NCBI RefSeq assembly: GCF_016802725.1
Contig: NC_052669.1
Coordinates: 9,447,770 to 9,511,769 of the forward strand
Origin: Solenopsis invicta
Taxonomy: Eukaryota; Arthropoda; Insecta; Hymenoptera; Formicidae
Direction of reading: 5' to 3'
DNA: 64,000 bases
The notes below the pieces were generated by a model. The model made no database searches and was not told the origin of the DNA. It saw nothing but the letters and a program-made list of their open reading frames with translations. The position numbers were made by a program, and so were the translations under genes. Position 1 is the stretch's first letter; every line of letters starts with the position of its first letter. Shown piece by piece: positions 25,598 through 38,819 of the stretch.

Positions 25598-26040
25598 CTG
25601 CAAAAGAAGAGAAGAAAACATTGGTGTCGGAAGAAACGATCAAATATATACGCGAGGATGAATGAGAGAATCGATCTCGGAAACTCGCGCCGATCGCTAT
25701 TGAAGAAGACCCGATGCCTTATTTAAAATGCAAATTAATAACTTCCTGCGCGCACGTGACACCGCGCGTTCGGATATTCTGCAACAATGTATGGCAGACG
25801 TTCGCATATTCTGCAACAATGTATGGCAAAACGATATGAGGGAGAAGGAGAAAGGATCGGTTCAGTTAACGATCTCTATTGCCACGCGACGTTTGCTTTC
25901 CTCTCGTTTCCATGGCGCGTTAACCGGACACACACCGCGCGCGCCACTATATTTATTTATAAATAAATAAATAAACGTAAAAAAGAGGAGCACTGCCACG
26001 GTAGCCCGAGCGTATATACACGAGGCGGGGAGAAGCTGAC
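25598..26040 (-). other. Intron ahead of the zinc-finger exon
   Basis: Bounded by the donor AAG|GTCAGC at 26040 and the acceptor at 25598. It contains a tandem 32-bp duplication (25768-25828) and an AT run. ATG at 25621 within the pyrimidine tract would allow an intron-retained frame (MFSSLLLQ), probably not used. Confidence 0.5.
25768..25828. repeat. Tandem duplication, period 32 bp, two copies
   Basis: GTTCGGATATTCTGCAACAA recurs as GTTCGCATATTCTGCAACAA 32 bases later and the match runs on through TGTATGGCA. Two copies only; recent slippage or unequal exchange is likely. Confidence 0.85.
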
Positions 26041-26070
26041 CTTGTCTATCACGGCCTGGCCTCGGGGCAT
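26041..26070 (-). CDS. rn: Candidate alternative first coding exon of the rotund-like gene
   Basis: On the minus strand ATG at 26070 opens MPRGQAVIDK and is followed by a good donor (GACAAG|GTCAGC). It joins the zinc-finger exon in phase 0, giving a protein of 392 residues. The frame upstream of the ATG stays open for about 20 codons but meets TAG, and the preceding sequence on this strand is purine-rich (an 11-G run), so an internal acceptor is unlikely. A transcript start here would resemble the fly rotund locus, where a second promoter (roughened eye) makes a shorter protein with the same fingers. No RNA evidence is available. Confidence 0.45.
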
Positions 26071-27356
26071 ATCCGACCGACTAGCTTCGGGTACCGCATA
26101 GAGAGCTCTCCCCCCCCCCCTTCTTCTCGTACTCTAGTATCCTCGCTCTCTCCTTCTTTCCTTCGTCTTCCCGTCTCGCTTTGTCTTCTCCTTTATCCCC
26201 CTTTCGTCCCCATTTCGTTCAGCGGTCCCTCGCATGTTAGTTTCTAGTTCCTCCAATCTCATCTGACTTGTTTTTTTTTCTTCTTCTTTTTCATACCTCT
26301 CTCCGCGACAGCGTACAACACGACGAAACAAGACAAGCCCCGACGATCAACGACGATTATTAGCACCTTTCCTTTCCGATATCCTTCTCGGTGGCGCGAA
26401 ACGTACGTATATCGCATGTTCGTATTATCGCTACATCTCGCAATACAATTCAAATGAATATTTATTTCGATATATGTGTACCAATCGCAAGATTGAAACG
26501 ACGCGATTGTCGCACAATTACCATACTTTCACGTACAATTTTTAACGTTGCACGATTTCGTAATCGAACATCCGCTTTAATTCCAATATTGCGCTTGTAA
26601 TCTTAGAGATAATATTTTCCGATATTTCCCCGGCTTTATTACAAGCGCGATTAATTAATCAGACGTAACGTAGTGCTCGATGTACTCGAGTCCCTGCCGC
26701 TCTCCCACCCGCACATCCGGGGATAATCGCGGTGCAACCATCCACTATTTCCAATCTCCAGAGTTCCTACTTTCTTTCGAAAATTCCGTCCCATCCACGA
26801 TCGGTCACTAATGCCTGCTAAAACGTCTCATTCATCCGTAATGACGCGCGCACATCATTATCGAATAATAACGCTGAACACGAGATGCCTCCGAGGTAAC
26901 GATCGTGCAGGTATTTTGGCTTCGTGGAAAGGGCAGCGAATTGTCTTCCGACGCTGCGGCGGACGAAGGTATCGCACCGGAATGACGTGTCGGAGTCGAA
27001 GAAACGATCCTGAACACGCGAGGAGCGACGTGGCGGAGCGAAGAAGCCAGTTTCCTGGCGTCGCCTCCGTTCGACCCAGGTTATTACGTAAAACGGCGGG
27101 TTCCTTTCTGAAACCGTCGTATTCGCCACGCCCGAGGATCTAGGGCGAGGATCCGGGTCCTTTGCGTGGCAAGGGCCCAAGCTCGGGCGGACTCTCTCGT
27201 TACCGTGCTCAACAAGGGCTCGTTATTTCCACTTGGAAAACTTCTGGATCTCACGGTTCGCCTAAACAATACTCACTTCGAACGATTTACGCAACTCTAC
27301 AATTAAATTGTATAAACGCCGATTCCGATACGTGTGCAGTGTAGATTCGAGCTCGC

Positions 27357-27480
27357 GCGATTTTTCATTATCTGGTTAACTTATTAGATGTTTTGTAACC
27401 TCCACCAATGGGTTTCACCCATGACATCATCATCGGATTAAATCTGATCATAAGTTACCCAAATAATGATAAAAATTCGA
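27357..27480. mobile_element. MITE copy 1 (TTTTTCATTATCTGGTTAAC family)
   Basis: The left end reads ATTTTTCATTATCTGGTTAA. The right end in reverse complement reads ATTTTTATCATTATTTGGGT then AACTTATGATCAGAT. The interior CACCCATGACATCATCATCGG is shared with the copy at 40784 (CACCTATGGCATCATCACGA). About 124 bp and non-coding. Confidence 0.75.
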
Positions 27481-28121
27481 GTCTGAAATTCATCGAAAGA
27501 TGTTTAATTAATAGATTACTCGAATTCAAAGAATGCTGATAAGCAGTTTCAAATCCTATCATCATATAATGTGCAGATGGATGTAAAGGCACATAGACAT
27601 ACTTGCGCGCGCCGAGTTTTGATTTTTATGATTTTTCTTCTTTGCGCACTATTTAACAGAAGCAGGAAGAGCGATAATCCAAGCACGCTAACAGCAAGTC
27701 GGTTAACGATCGCTTTACGGTTGTCGTGGATCGTGATTTATTCGGTAATCGATCGACGGTCTCGCTCGAGGCTTCAACGGCTGACTTGGCGCGTCCTTTA
27801 ACGGGTTGGAGCTGCTATTTTTTTATTTCCTCCTTTCGAAACACGTCCTTGTCGGTGTCAAGTTCGCGCATAGTCCACGTAACGCGATAGTCTGTAACGC
27901 GCGTCATCCTTTTCTTTCTTTTTTTTTCTTTCGTTTCTTTAGCACGGCAAGCGAATGACGAATCTAAGGGCTTCGAGAACATTTAAAGAAGGCGAGAGAA
28001 AAAGAAAACACTATTTATACTATCGACGTACATAAATCATTAAATCGTAATTACATACAGTTTAATCTAATCTTTTAGAGGACTGCAGTGGCCAGCAACG
28101 AACTCGAAAACGTTGCGCAAC

Positions 28122-28535
28122 ACATATATAAATTTTGTAAATGCATAATGAATTTTACGTTAGAAAAAAAATTCAAAATTTTAGAGAGTGCCGGCTCTCT
28201 AAAATTAACGAGCCAATTAAATTACACAAAGCGCCGTTTTTCGACTTCTTTTCGGTTGTTCGAATAAAATTTATTATTTCCTATGTATTTTTTTGCGCGC
28301 TGAATACGAACCTGATAAGTAAATTGCTCTATCACGTCAGATTTTTGAGATAAAAGAGGTAAAGTGGTTATTTTTGATACTTTTAACTTCACTTTAGTAG
28401 AGTCGACATTTTCTAAAATTTTGAACTTTTTTTTTAACGTAAAATTTATGCATTTACAAAACCTATATATATGTTGATTCGTGTTCAGGCCGCAAAAATA
28501 CATAGGAAATGATAAATTTTATTCAAATAACAAAA
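28122..28535. repeat. Two interleaved inverted repeats (A-B-A'-B')
   Basis: Segment A (about 28122-28190, with TTTTGTAAATGCATAA and TTTTACGTTAGAAAAAA) recurs inverted at about 28399-28478. Segment B (about 28252-28305, AATAAAATTTATTATTTCCT then ATGTATTTTT) recurs inverted at about 28485-28535. The two inverted pairs interlock rather than nest, so this is not a simple hairpin. Confidence 0.75.
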
Positions 28536-28909
28536 CTACGTCGCTCAGTGTTATCTAGTATTTCTTCTTTGCAAGGACGTTACCAAGATTTCGTGATTCC
28601 ATTTACAAACGATAATGAATTTTAATTGTTAATTAAAATAAGAAATAATGAATAAACGTAAATAGAGTCGTTTCTTCAGATCGAAAATTTTATTAAAGCG
28701 ATAACGGCAACTTTCGAATATTCAGCATTCGCGTAAACTTGAGAACAAGACAATAAGACCGACAAACTTATAAGTAAATTTTGACTTGGCGTGCGGGATC
28801 TTGGCCATACATCATTACATGTGATAGAATGAGCGATTAGCTCAGTCAAGGTTTTCTGTCGCGAGATAAGTCATCGCGCATTGTGGAATACAAATTACGT
28901 CAGTTTGCA

Positions 28910-29250
28910 TCAATGGATCAACAAATCAATGCCTCTAATTGACTTTAAAATTCGGAGAAAATTGTTCGCTCCACGAACTGTGAAATTTATATAAAATAAA
29001 CGAGATGCACATAGAGTGCCATAAATCCTAATAAAAATACTAACGAATCCAAAAGTGGCGATTATAAGCTTCGCGGTCTTCAAATTAAATTTTATCTCTT
29101 CTATTCGTTGATTTAATTGCGAAACGTTTGAAAGAATCGAGGAAAGCCCGCCGTGATTGGCAGACGAAATATTTGCGTATGGATCTTCTCTGCGAGAACT
29201 TGGAAGAGATCTCTCGCCGTTCAATGGATTTAATTCAATTAAAGAATTTC
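28910..29250 (-). CDS. Doubtful ATG-less frame with coiled and hydrophobic segments
   Basis: A minus-strand frame is open from about 29264 to 28910. It encodes a polar stretch (SLPSSRREDPYANISS), a heptad-like segment (SQLNQRIEEIKFNLKTAKL) and a hydrophobic segment (LIIATFGFVSIFI). It has no ATG near its start; the first usable codon in the open stretch is TTG at 29224, so it would need an upstream exon. The residue mix is less repetitive than other chance frames here. I do not recognise it; chance or a pseudogene fragment are both possible. Confidence 0.15.
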
Positions 29251-29517
29251 TCGATGCAAATCACGGCGGCGCTAAATAAAAATTGACGCTTATAATTGAC
29301 AGAAGGCAGTTTAGTCGACCGCGGAGATGCGAGCGCGACTTATTCGTGCAGAATTTGAAGGAAATTCCGAAAGAAATTCCGGATTATACGATTAAATGGG
29401 AATTAATCTGTAACGCGAGCGCGACGCGACGGCGACGAAACGAGCGCTCTGGCGCGACGACGGCTCGAAGTAGTCCTGCTGAATTAAATCGGACAGCCGG
29501 AATCTCGCGCCTCCCGT

Positions 29518-29519
<2 letters not shown>

Positions 29520-29560
<41 letters not shown>
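29520..29560. repeat. (CT)n microsatellite
   Basis: About 20 uninterrupted TC units. Confidence 0.95.
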
Positions 29561-29566
<6 letters not shown>

Positions 29567-32298
29567 TCACGCGAGAGATGCGCCTTCAAGAAAAATAATA
29601 GCGATAAATCCAGAAATTACGTCGACCAGACTGCGCGCAGGTATGCGAAATTAGCGCCTCTAATTACGAAACCGGCGAGGAACTATGCCCGTCGGGCAAC
29701 CGGCTAGTCCTCCTGTCATTTCTGATTAATCGACGTCGATTTACTTAGGCAATACTTAAGAAGCCGAGACGAGGTACATTTGCCGTGACGCAGCCGGGTG
29801 TATAAATCGTACACTCCAGCGGGATCATCAGCGGGATTTTAAAAGTAAAGACTTCGCGCCGTGTTAAATTCTCGATTCGGAATCGAGCATTCTTAAGCGC
29901 TCCTCTTAAGATCCTCCAAGATCCGACGGAATCATCTTCGAGGCGCGCCGCGACGCACGTATAGATCGTCGAGTTTCACGCGTTCTCTCGCGATGAAGCG
30001 ACGATTAATTATCACACGTTCGTACCGCAGTCGCGTCACAACGGCGATCAATCGACATGTATTTATCTCGCGTATCTCAGACTCCGAGACGATGATCGTA
30101 CGCGCACAGAAGATTTCGTCATTCGCCACGCAGTTCGTGCGAGTTCCATAGAGTTGTGCTCCGTGATGGATGACGATCCTTCGCATCTAGTCTATGTATA
30201 TTTGCCGTTCCGTTTCCTCGTCTGGTTCTTCAACCTCCGCGAAGTAGTCTACGAAGTAGCCTCGGGGCCAGATCTCGTAAATTCAATTTAAATATTTCGA
30301 CCTTAATGATCGCGTGAGACGCGAGAGGAAGGAAGGCAGAGTCGGCAGTCAAGGTCGGTGTCAGCGTCCGATAAAAGTACATTTTAATTGAGCAATTGAC
30401 AATCTCTTACTCATTGCAGATGTTTCTCTGCAATTTTTATCCTTGTCCTTTAATAAGCTTGTTTCGAGGACACACCGACGAGTATCGAAGTGGACTAACT
30501 AGATGTAAAGTAGAAAAAAAAGTCTTCTCAATTTTCAAGTCTGAGAGAACTTCAGCATTTGCGAACCGGTCGAAGTCACGTGAATCGTTAATGTAATTTC
30601 TTCCGATTATGCAAACAAAGTTAATGTATTAAATAATCACATGTTAATATTATATAGCATTCTGAAATCTGTTTCAAAATGCACGTGTAACACACACGCA
30701 CACACAGGTGTGTTCCTTCGCGTAGAATGAGACGTTTCAATACCGTTCGATCTTTTAAAGACTTTTGAATTTCAAATAATGATTTATAAATTTATATATT
30801 CTGCCACACGTTGAAATTGATTTGCGTCATCGTGCTCGTAAGATAAAAGCACGTGTGTTCGCAGCTTCTCCGTACTTCAACGGTATCGACAGTTACGTAA
30901 CCGCGACTTCTATCTGTCTCTTCGATGAATCCGAAGATCTGCAGACCGCGCCGAGGGCCTTTCGCGAGATTATTTCCGCTTCGCCTCGGCGGCGGCGCGC
31001 GGCAGTGCGCGAGCCTGCGGAGAGCATTCCGAAACGTTTTGAAATTATCTCGCGCGTATGCGCGCGCGTCACCGCAATTATCCGAGTGTCGTGGCAAGCG
31101 GCGCTTATAATTTATCACGTTGCCGGGTTGATTTTGACCCGGCGCGTCAACGCGGCTACGAAAATTCCTATCAACAGGTTGTCACCGACCTTTCCGGACC
31201 GCGGTGCTGCTGCAGGCAGCGGGCGGGCGGGCGAGCGGAGAACCGGAGCAAAGAGCTGTGTTACACGCGCACTGCGTTGTTCATTAACTCTTGAATTTCC
31301 AGCTAGTATTTACGCGGATATCTTTCGCGCAGAAAAATTCCCAGTGTGTCCTAACCGTTTCTCGCGAAATCAGCTCGTCGAAATACTGGTGAAGAGAATG
31401 TCCGTCGCTTCGTGCCGTGTACGTTATCAAACGCGGAATATTATTACTATTGATTGAGTCAATGCCGAAATAAACGACACAATAATTAATACCGTTAATG
31501 TTGTAGTGACGCGTTAATTACGTTAATATTAAATACAGTAGTACTAAAAATAGTCATGAAAGATTCGTATATAAATTATAATATTACATATAATTTATAT
31601 GAAATTCCGCGTTTTAGTGCGTTCGCTCTGTAATAATATTTTGATAATACATTTGATTATAAATATAATAATATTCAATACCAATAGGTTGAAGGATATA
31701 AATAATAGGATAAATCGTGCAAGACTTCGCGCGATGAATCGAAACTTGCAAGATACGAGTGAAGTGAGTCAAGTTGACAAGCGTCAGCTTGTCCAATTAT
31801 TGGATGTTTTCGCGACTTTTTAATAAGTCGATTATTTCGTTATATGCGCAGCATTGAAGGCTCAAGTGACTTTTACATCCTCACTTAATCGCCATGGCGT
31901 TTCACGTGATTAATAAGCCACTTTCAAAGCCCGAGCTTTTGTTTTGCAAAAAGATGGCTACACATCTTTATCACCTTAATGAATTGGCTTTACGAGCTAA
32001 CGCAAGAGAGCGAAACGTCGATAATCATAACGAATTCAATCGTATTTAGAAGCCTTTTAATTCGATAAAGTTAATTATCTCGGCAGTTTTATTTTGACTT
32101 CGGCTTATCGGATATTTTATAAATTCCGGCATGCTCTCCGGCACCAACGTCACTAACCGAGAAGCTGTGAACACACGTGCTTTCGGAACTAACGACCGAA
32201 ACTGAATAGAATTAAGGAACTAACGGTTTAAAGGAAGAAAGTGAAAGTATCAATAAGTTAACGGCAAGTAGAGATACGTTCGGAGATTTGTCCGGTGA

Positions 32299-32391
32299 AT
32301 AAATACGAGTTTGAGAATGATATATTCGACACATCAACAACACTTCTTGTAATGTAAATGATGTGTCGAATATGACATTCTTGTTATTTAT
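32299..32391. repeat. 93-bp imperfect hairpin
   Basis: ATAAATACGAG...AGAATGATATATTCGACACA pairs with the complementary right arm (TGTGTCGAATATGACATTCT then TGTTATTTAT). Arms are about 35 bases and the loop about 25. The core TATTCGACACATCA is perfectly paired. It could be a short MITE or a foldable transcript. Confidence 0.7.
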
Positions 32392-35300
32392 GATCCGAAA
32401 ATTTACCTGCAAAATATAAAGATAAACGATGATCCTTATTAGAATCTCACGTAGAGATTAAAAGTATTCATCGAACCATTGTGACTCATTTCCCCCTCCC
32501 TCTATCTATCTACCTCGTCTCTCTCTTTCTCTTCAGCGTGGATCCTAAAAATCCTTGAACTCGTGCATGAAATTATAATAAATTATAATAAATGAAAGAA
32601 TTGCAGCTGGCGAATTGTTGGCCTCGTTAAAGAATTTAAATCATCAAATCTCAGTATACACGTGTCGTGTACGATAATCCGGCGTCTGACAGTAACACGA
32701 TTATGGTTATCGGGCGACACCGCGCTCGCATCGTCTAATACCAGCGATAAAGTCGTTTCGTATCGACCCTCATCCAACAAGTTTGTACAGTAGCGCTGGT
32801 TGGCCACGGATTTCCACGCTCGGGGGAAAGCGCGTTATATACATATCTATTGTTCCAAAGAAAATATTTTTTTATTTTCTATTAAAAGGAAACGACTGAC
32901 TAAGCGGATTCCTCTGGCTGGCTCAATTCAGAAATGTGATTTACCGGAGCGGCGTTACGCAACGCGCGTCTCGGTTGACAGGTTTTCAAGCCATTGGCTT
33001 GGCTATCATTTCGCCCAGCAGCCGACATTCTCGAGTCATGCGTTTTGTCTAATGACACGCGGCGATAGTACGCGAGAGCGACGGTTTCGCGCGACCGCAT
33101 CGCTACGAAAATCGGCGATATACCGCGATATATCGCGGCACGTGACACACGACTGTTCGCGCAACTTCATTATTATTTAGCGTCGTGATAAAGCTGTAAC
33201 TGTAACATTCGTCGGCAGTTACTTCCTGAGGTTATCGTCGCTCGATAATACTCCGTATATCCCAAGGAGAAGGTCCAAATATAATTAGGAGAAAGCGCGC
33301 AACTAAGGTTCACGTATTCGTAATACGTGATAAGAATACATGAAATTATATGTTGACCATCGAAGACCCCACGAAATTAATTTACGATGGCGATAAAGAC
33401 AAACGTGCCGCACTGGCGTCTGCTAATCGCTGAAGAAGAAAAAAAGATGATTGCAACCAAATAAGAACAACCAAATAAATTGAAAATAAAAGGTCGAGGG
33501 GGCATTGGCCAATAAAGGCAACTATGACGAAATTGATAAAAGCTTAGCGAATTGGCCGTAAAGATTCCCTTGCCGCGCGCCGTTTGCAAACGGTCGTTGA
33601 AAAGCATTGGTAAACACGGAGGAAAAAATACGTGAATATGCGGATGATAATGACAGAGAGGATGATTTTTACGGCGTTGGCAGGGAGAACGGAAGGAGCA
33701 ACAACGCTCGAAACGTCGGCGACCGGTTTCCTCGGACCGTTCCTCTCTCGGGGACTCGCCTCATCCTCGTCTACGACACGGCAGCTGGCAGGTGCCTGGG
33801 AGAATATCCACCCGATTCTTTATCTATCCAATTATACAATCCCTTGTCTAATTGGCTAGTCCCTGGACCACCCTAACGAAAAACAAGAACAATTGCCTGC
33901 GGATTCCTCTTCACGCCGTCCGACGACTTCCGTACGCCGTTATGCTCTTCACGCTCGATGTCTCTGTTTCCTCGGGTCGGAGTATTACGCAATTGGGCAG
34001 CGTTGCGCAAAAATGATTTAACCCACCAATGTCATATGTACAGATTAAGCTTTTAACACGCGAAATCTGGGACTACCGATTCGCCTGTTGTGCTAAATTT
34101 TGTTTTTAAATTCGCAACTGATTTGTCAGATAACAAGTGCAAAAGTTTCTCTTCCAAATGATAATTTCAACAAGCAAGCGATTTTTTGTAACGACCGATC
34201 TCTCTGTTACTCGATCTTTGGATCGTCAATGGAATTTTATTTACCGCGGTATTTTCTATCGAGGTGCCGAAAGATAATGATAAACAGTAGTACTTAACCC
34301 GAGGAATTAAAACGCACGATCACGTTTGAAACAATATGCAGTAATTATGGGCCGGGTTTAAGCTGCTAGTTGATTGGCCGCGAAGCCGCTATTCATTAAA
34401 CCTGCGGTCGCGCTTGTTGAGATCACCGAGCACAAACTCTGAACTGGTCATACTAAACTAGTCATTTATACGCGAGCCTCATAATCGGACGTCACATTAG
34501 AGTTCCGAGTTCACAATTCGGCAAAACGGTTTTGTAATCAGTACGATCGACCTTTGCGGCTTGGATCCATCGCCGACCGATGATTAGTGTTTTGCAACTA
34601 ATTACACGTTACATTGGAATTCATTAAACGACCTGACCGGAAACCAGCAAAAATGTTCCATTACGTTTCTGCTGGGACATTTGCGCCAATCCAGATTTCT
34701 GCGGTGATTAATCATTCGTTCGAGAATCGAATTATTTCGGTAATTGACGAAAACAGAATTTTTTTTTTTTATCTCTTCGTTGAATCCTAAACAGCATTTT
34801 AATTGAAATTTAGATTAACCGCCTGATTAAAAAAAAGCAACAAATTTTCAACATATTTTGTTTTGGGAAGGCATAATCAAATGCCATGTTTTTTAAATAC
34901 GCATTAGCATGGTAGGTGATCTTTTCACAGAAACTTTTTCGAATACATTAACGTTTGCGCGTATCAGGATGATTGTGATAATGGCGCGGTACCGGCAGTA
35001 ACTCCAAATTCCGCGGAATCGAAGCCTCTGTGCCTATGAAAGAATAACGCGATCCAATTTCTGTTGGAAGCAATTCGAAACAGACGCAGCGGTTCATTCT
35101 CTCCATTCCTGCCATTCATTAACGTAGACCGCGGTTACTAGGAACGGTTTCAGAATCGCTTTAACCTCGAGACGCGAACAAAAACCGAGCGGTAGCGCTC
35201 GCGCTACAGGAGAAAGAGTAATTAGTAAGAGAAGAGGAGAGATCAATGTGTGGAGGACGTTGCCTTATCCCCAGAACTGCACAGGATACGGCATTCTATG

Positions 35301-36903
35301 AAATAAAACATTTTATAAAGCATAAAGCGCTTCTCTTTACGCGAGATATTTTTTATTAAATAGCAAAACGGGCGCGAGTAGTAGATTTCATCGTCGTAAA
35401 TTTTGCACGTTCCATTGAACAATGAAAATATTCTTTTTTTTTCCCCAACAAAATTTCTGTATTCTAATACTTGCACGGCTCACTTTCGATCGCTGTAACA
35501 TTTATCACGTCAAGAGGTGCGTAAACGAAATACCGTCGGCGAAGCACCGTATACCGCGCATGTCCGACTGACGAAATGGCTAGCGCTACGCAAATGCGAA
35601 AAGTATTGCAACTCGTAAGCAATTACGCACAGAGAGGACAAATAAAAGAGAGAGAAAGGAGAGAGAATGCGTCGAGCGAAGTGATTCTAGACGGAATGTA
35701 ACGTCGTTGTTTATGGACGTGAGGTGCGCTCGTGCGGTCTCCGGGTTAGAACGACGCGAGCCAGGCTCGTCAGAGCGCGGTGAAATAAAAACTGCCCAAA
35801 GGCATCCGCGCGAGAGGGGAACGCGAGTGTGATGGTCGGTGGTGAGATGAGTGGTAAGGAAAAAGCAGAGAAAATTGATACGCGATGAATGGAACGCGCA
35901 GAAGAAGCACGAGCAAAAGGAGGCGCGATCATTTTTCCCGTCGATGTTTCCGCGCTCGCAGAGTAGAGGAACGCATTCGCCTGCAACAATTGCCCATCGT
36001 AAACGACGGCCTCTCCCGAGTTCGCGTAGCCGGGCAGTGATTGAAATACGAGAGAAGCATATTTCCCGCACTGATTATAAGCTTCACGGCGATCCTCCCC
36101 TCTTTCGGGTCGATATAATTTCAGAGAACTTGATCAATCCGCTTTATCCGGCTTTTCCGTTCTCCTCCACGGTGTCGTCGTATCGCGATTGAGTAATAAA
36201 CAAAATAAAACTCGCAGATAATGTAATACGTTAATACAAATACACACTCTCTCTCTTTCTCTCTCTCTCATATTGCAAATAAACTATAAGCAGATAGAGA
36301 ATATTGCCTCCACCATGGAGGGTACAAGTTTTTTTGATAAATATTTTACCCCGTACTTCACCCACAGTAGAATCCACCCTCTTGTAGTGCGCGTGTCGCC
36401 GGGGGAATAGGGGTATTCGCGGCTAAAATCGGGATGGTATCCCTTGGCTGTGATAACTGCGGAACCGGAATGCGGTTCCTAGGGAACGGTTTTTTTTTTC
36501 TATTAGCAATAGCTGGCGTATACGCGTGCACGCACACCCTAAAAGGCGAGATGCGGCAGCCATCTGCGCCCCTCGTAAAGGTGCATATGAACGCATGCAG
36601 CCTTTTTCGAAGAGGTTGGATCGGGAGACCCAGTATGCGTCGGTGTTTCGCTGCGAAATGCCGATGTCTTCGACAATTAAAATCAGCATTAAACGAGACG
36701 AAACAAAAAGGATAAGATAATTCCCTCCAAATATCTTTCATAACAAAGATTAAAGTTCCTTAATGTTAAAGTGGCAGAAACTGTATAGGAAGTAAATGAA
36801 TAATAACAATTTCGAATTATCTTCACTCCTTGATATCTTAATGCACGAAAATTCCCGATACGGTCGTTCGATTTTCCATTCGAAACGAGAGAAGAAGAAA
36901 GAG

Positions 36904-36913
<10 letters not shown>

Positions 36914-36944
<31 letters not shown>
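36914..36944. repeat. (GA)n microsatellite
   Basis: Pure AG units following a short CA run, in purine-rich DNA that continues to about 37080 with GGA triplets. Confidence 0.9.
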
Positions 36945-36949
<5 letters not shown>

Positions 36950-38102
36950 AAAATTATAAAAGGGGAAAGGAGCGAGAGACGACGGCGAACAGCACGAAGA
37001 TAAAACGAAAAAGCGGAGCGCCGATATTCGTTCGAAAGAGGAGGAGGAGGAGGAGGAGGAGAAAAGGGGAAAAAAGATGGAGGCGAGAGGCGAGGTGAGA
37101 GGAGCGGACCGCGGAGGCGAGGAGGAGGATGCCGACGAGAGCGACGGCGCTAACGATTCCTTAATGAAAGCTGAAGCGGCGCGGCAGAAGGCTAGCCTCG
37201 TGTTTCGGAGCGCCCGGGTTCTTTTACGCCACCGGTCCCACCCTTTGTGCGTATATACGTGTATACGGGGTGTCTCTGACCAAACGTACTCCTCTCCGGA
37301 GATAGACGCCATGCGAGTTAGCGACGGCAGAAAATTATCGTCGATTGTGCTGAGCGAGAAAACCGTTTCTGTATCGTAACGAAATATTCAAGGATGTGGT
37401 GTCTTTCGAATTTTATGCGTGCCCCATCCGACATTTCGGATTTGTGTGTAACCATTTTTCTTAAATAGTATTATTTATAAAATTATCTCCGTTTTTATTC
37501 GTAATTAAAAGCACGTCACGTATTAAATTTATTATTGTTAAGATGTCGAAATCAAAATCCAAATTACACAAGATGCAATGTATTATATTTATTCGTTGGT
37601 CAAATTGCAATTAGATAACTAAATACAGTGTAATTATGCGCACGCACAAATCCTGTAAATACAATGCTCGTGTGCTTAGACACTGTGCGTTTAACACATA
37701 GAATAAGTTTATTACGCTTATATCGTTACGCAAAAGCGAAACACGAATACCTCCGTAAACGGAATGTTTGGCCAGATGAATCTCAAGTTTATTCACGCAT
37801 GATTTTCGTCCGGACTTCATTCTAATTAATGTTACGTAGTTTGCTGTTAGCAATAAGCTTTGGCTCACGCAAAATGTATACGCGCGAAACTTGTATGCAA
37901 CTAATTTTAGTAAGGCTTTAACAATTTTATCTTTTACATTAACTGCTCATTTCATTTTTCTGATAGCCTTAGAAAATACAAATTGAAATTATTCGCCATA
38001 CGAGAGAATATAAATATAGAACCCATAAATAATCTGTGGAATATCGAATGTATGCCAAGTTTAATTTAGGACATTTAGTGTTCCATGTGTCATTCTTATA
38101 AT

Positions 38103-38819
38103 ACTCAGAAACGAATAATTAGCGGAAAATCAATACGTTATTATGAATCTGGGAAACTAAATTTCCTAAATTGGAAATAAATTTTCCAAAAATGAGCATT
38201 TCAGTGATTTTAAGTAGTTTCTATACCGTAATGGAATTAATTTTTTTTATCTAATTTTCATTATTATGAATTTCTTTCCATCGCGGATAAAAAATAAAAA
38301 CAAATTGTCCCTCCCCCTCCCTCTCTTTCTCTTTCTCTATTTCTCATGCATGATTTTCCCTAAGTACTAGAAATAGAAACGTGTGTGGGTCCAACTATTT
38401 CAACTTCGTCGAACGATGCTTTTTTATAACTTCCGTAGGAGAAATATGGTATCCTGCATCCTCAGAGAAGAAAAGGGTCTCGTGCTTAATATATGCCACA
38501 AATCTTTATTTTCTATTTAAGATGGCGCGAGCATAAATAGGATCCGCTTTCTGCTCGAACTTACTCCACGTTATTAAAACAAATGTCGCTTCAGAACGAG
38601 AAACAGACGTATCGCGCGATAAATGAAACGATTTACGCACATTCCGCAATTTAATAATGAAAAAAATTACATAAAAAATTAATTCCACTACGGTATGAAA
38701 CTACTTGAAAAAACTATTATCGAAATGCTCATTTTTTGGTAAATTTATTTCCAATTTAGGAAATTCAGTTTCCTAGATTCATAATAACGTATTGATTTTC
38801 GGCGAATTATTTTCCGAGT
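38103..38819. mobile_element. 717-bp foldback element with ~170-bp terminal inverted repeats
   Basis: The left arm (38103-38273) begins ACTCAGAAA and contains AAAATCAATACGTTATTATG. The right arm (38648-38819) in reverse complement begins ACTCGGAAA and contains the same 20 bases, then AATTTCCTAAATTGGAAATA in both. Similarity continues to CATTATTA at the inner ends. The 370-bp centre has a CT-rich tract and no long frame. Non-autonomous DNA transposon or foldback element; the superfamily is not determined. Confidence 0.8.

Noticed and set aside
30822..31457. 211-codon plus-strand frame
   Set aside because: Rich in R, A and S as expected of CpG-rich non-coding DNA, overlaps other frames, with no motif and no splice context.
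36689..37312. 207-codon minus-strand frame
   Set aside because: Made largely of Ser/Leu repeats from GA/CT and GGA microsatellites.
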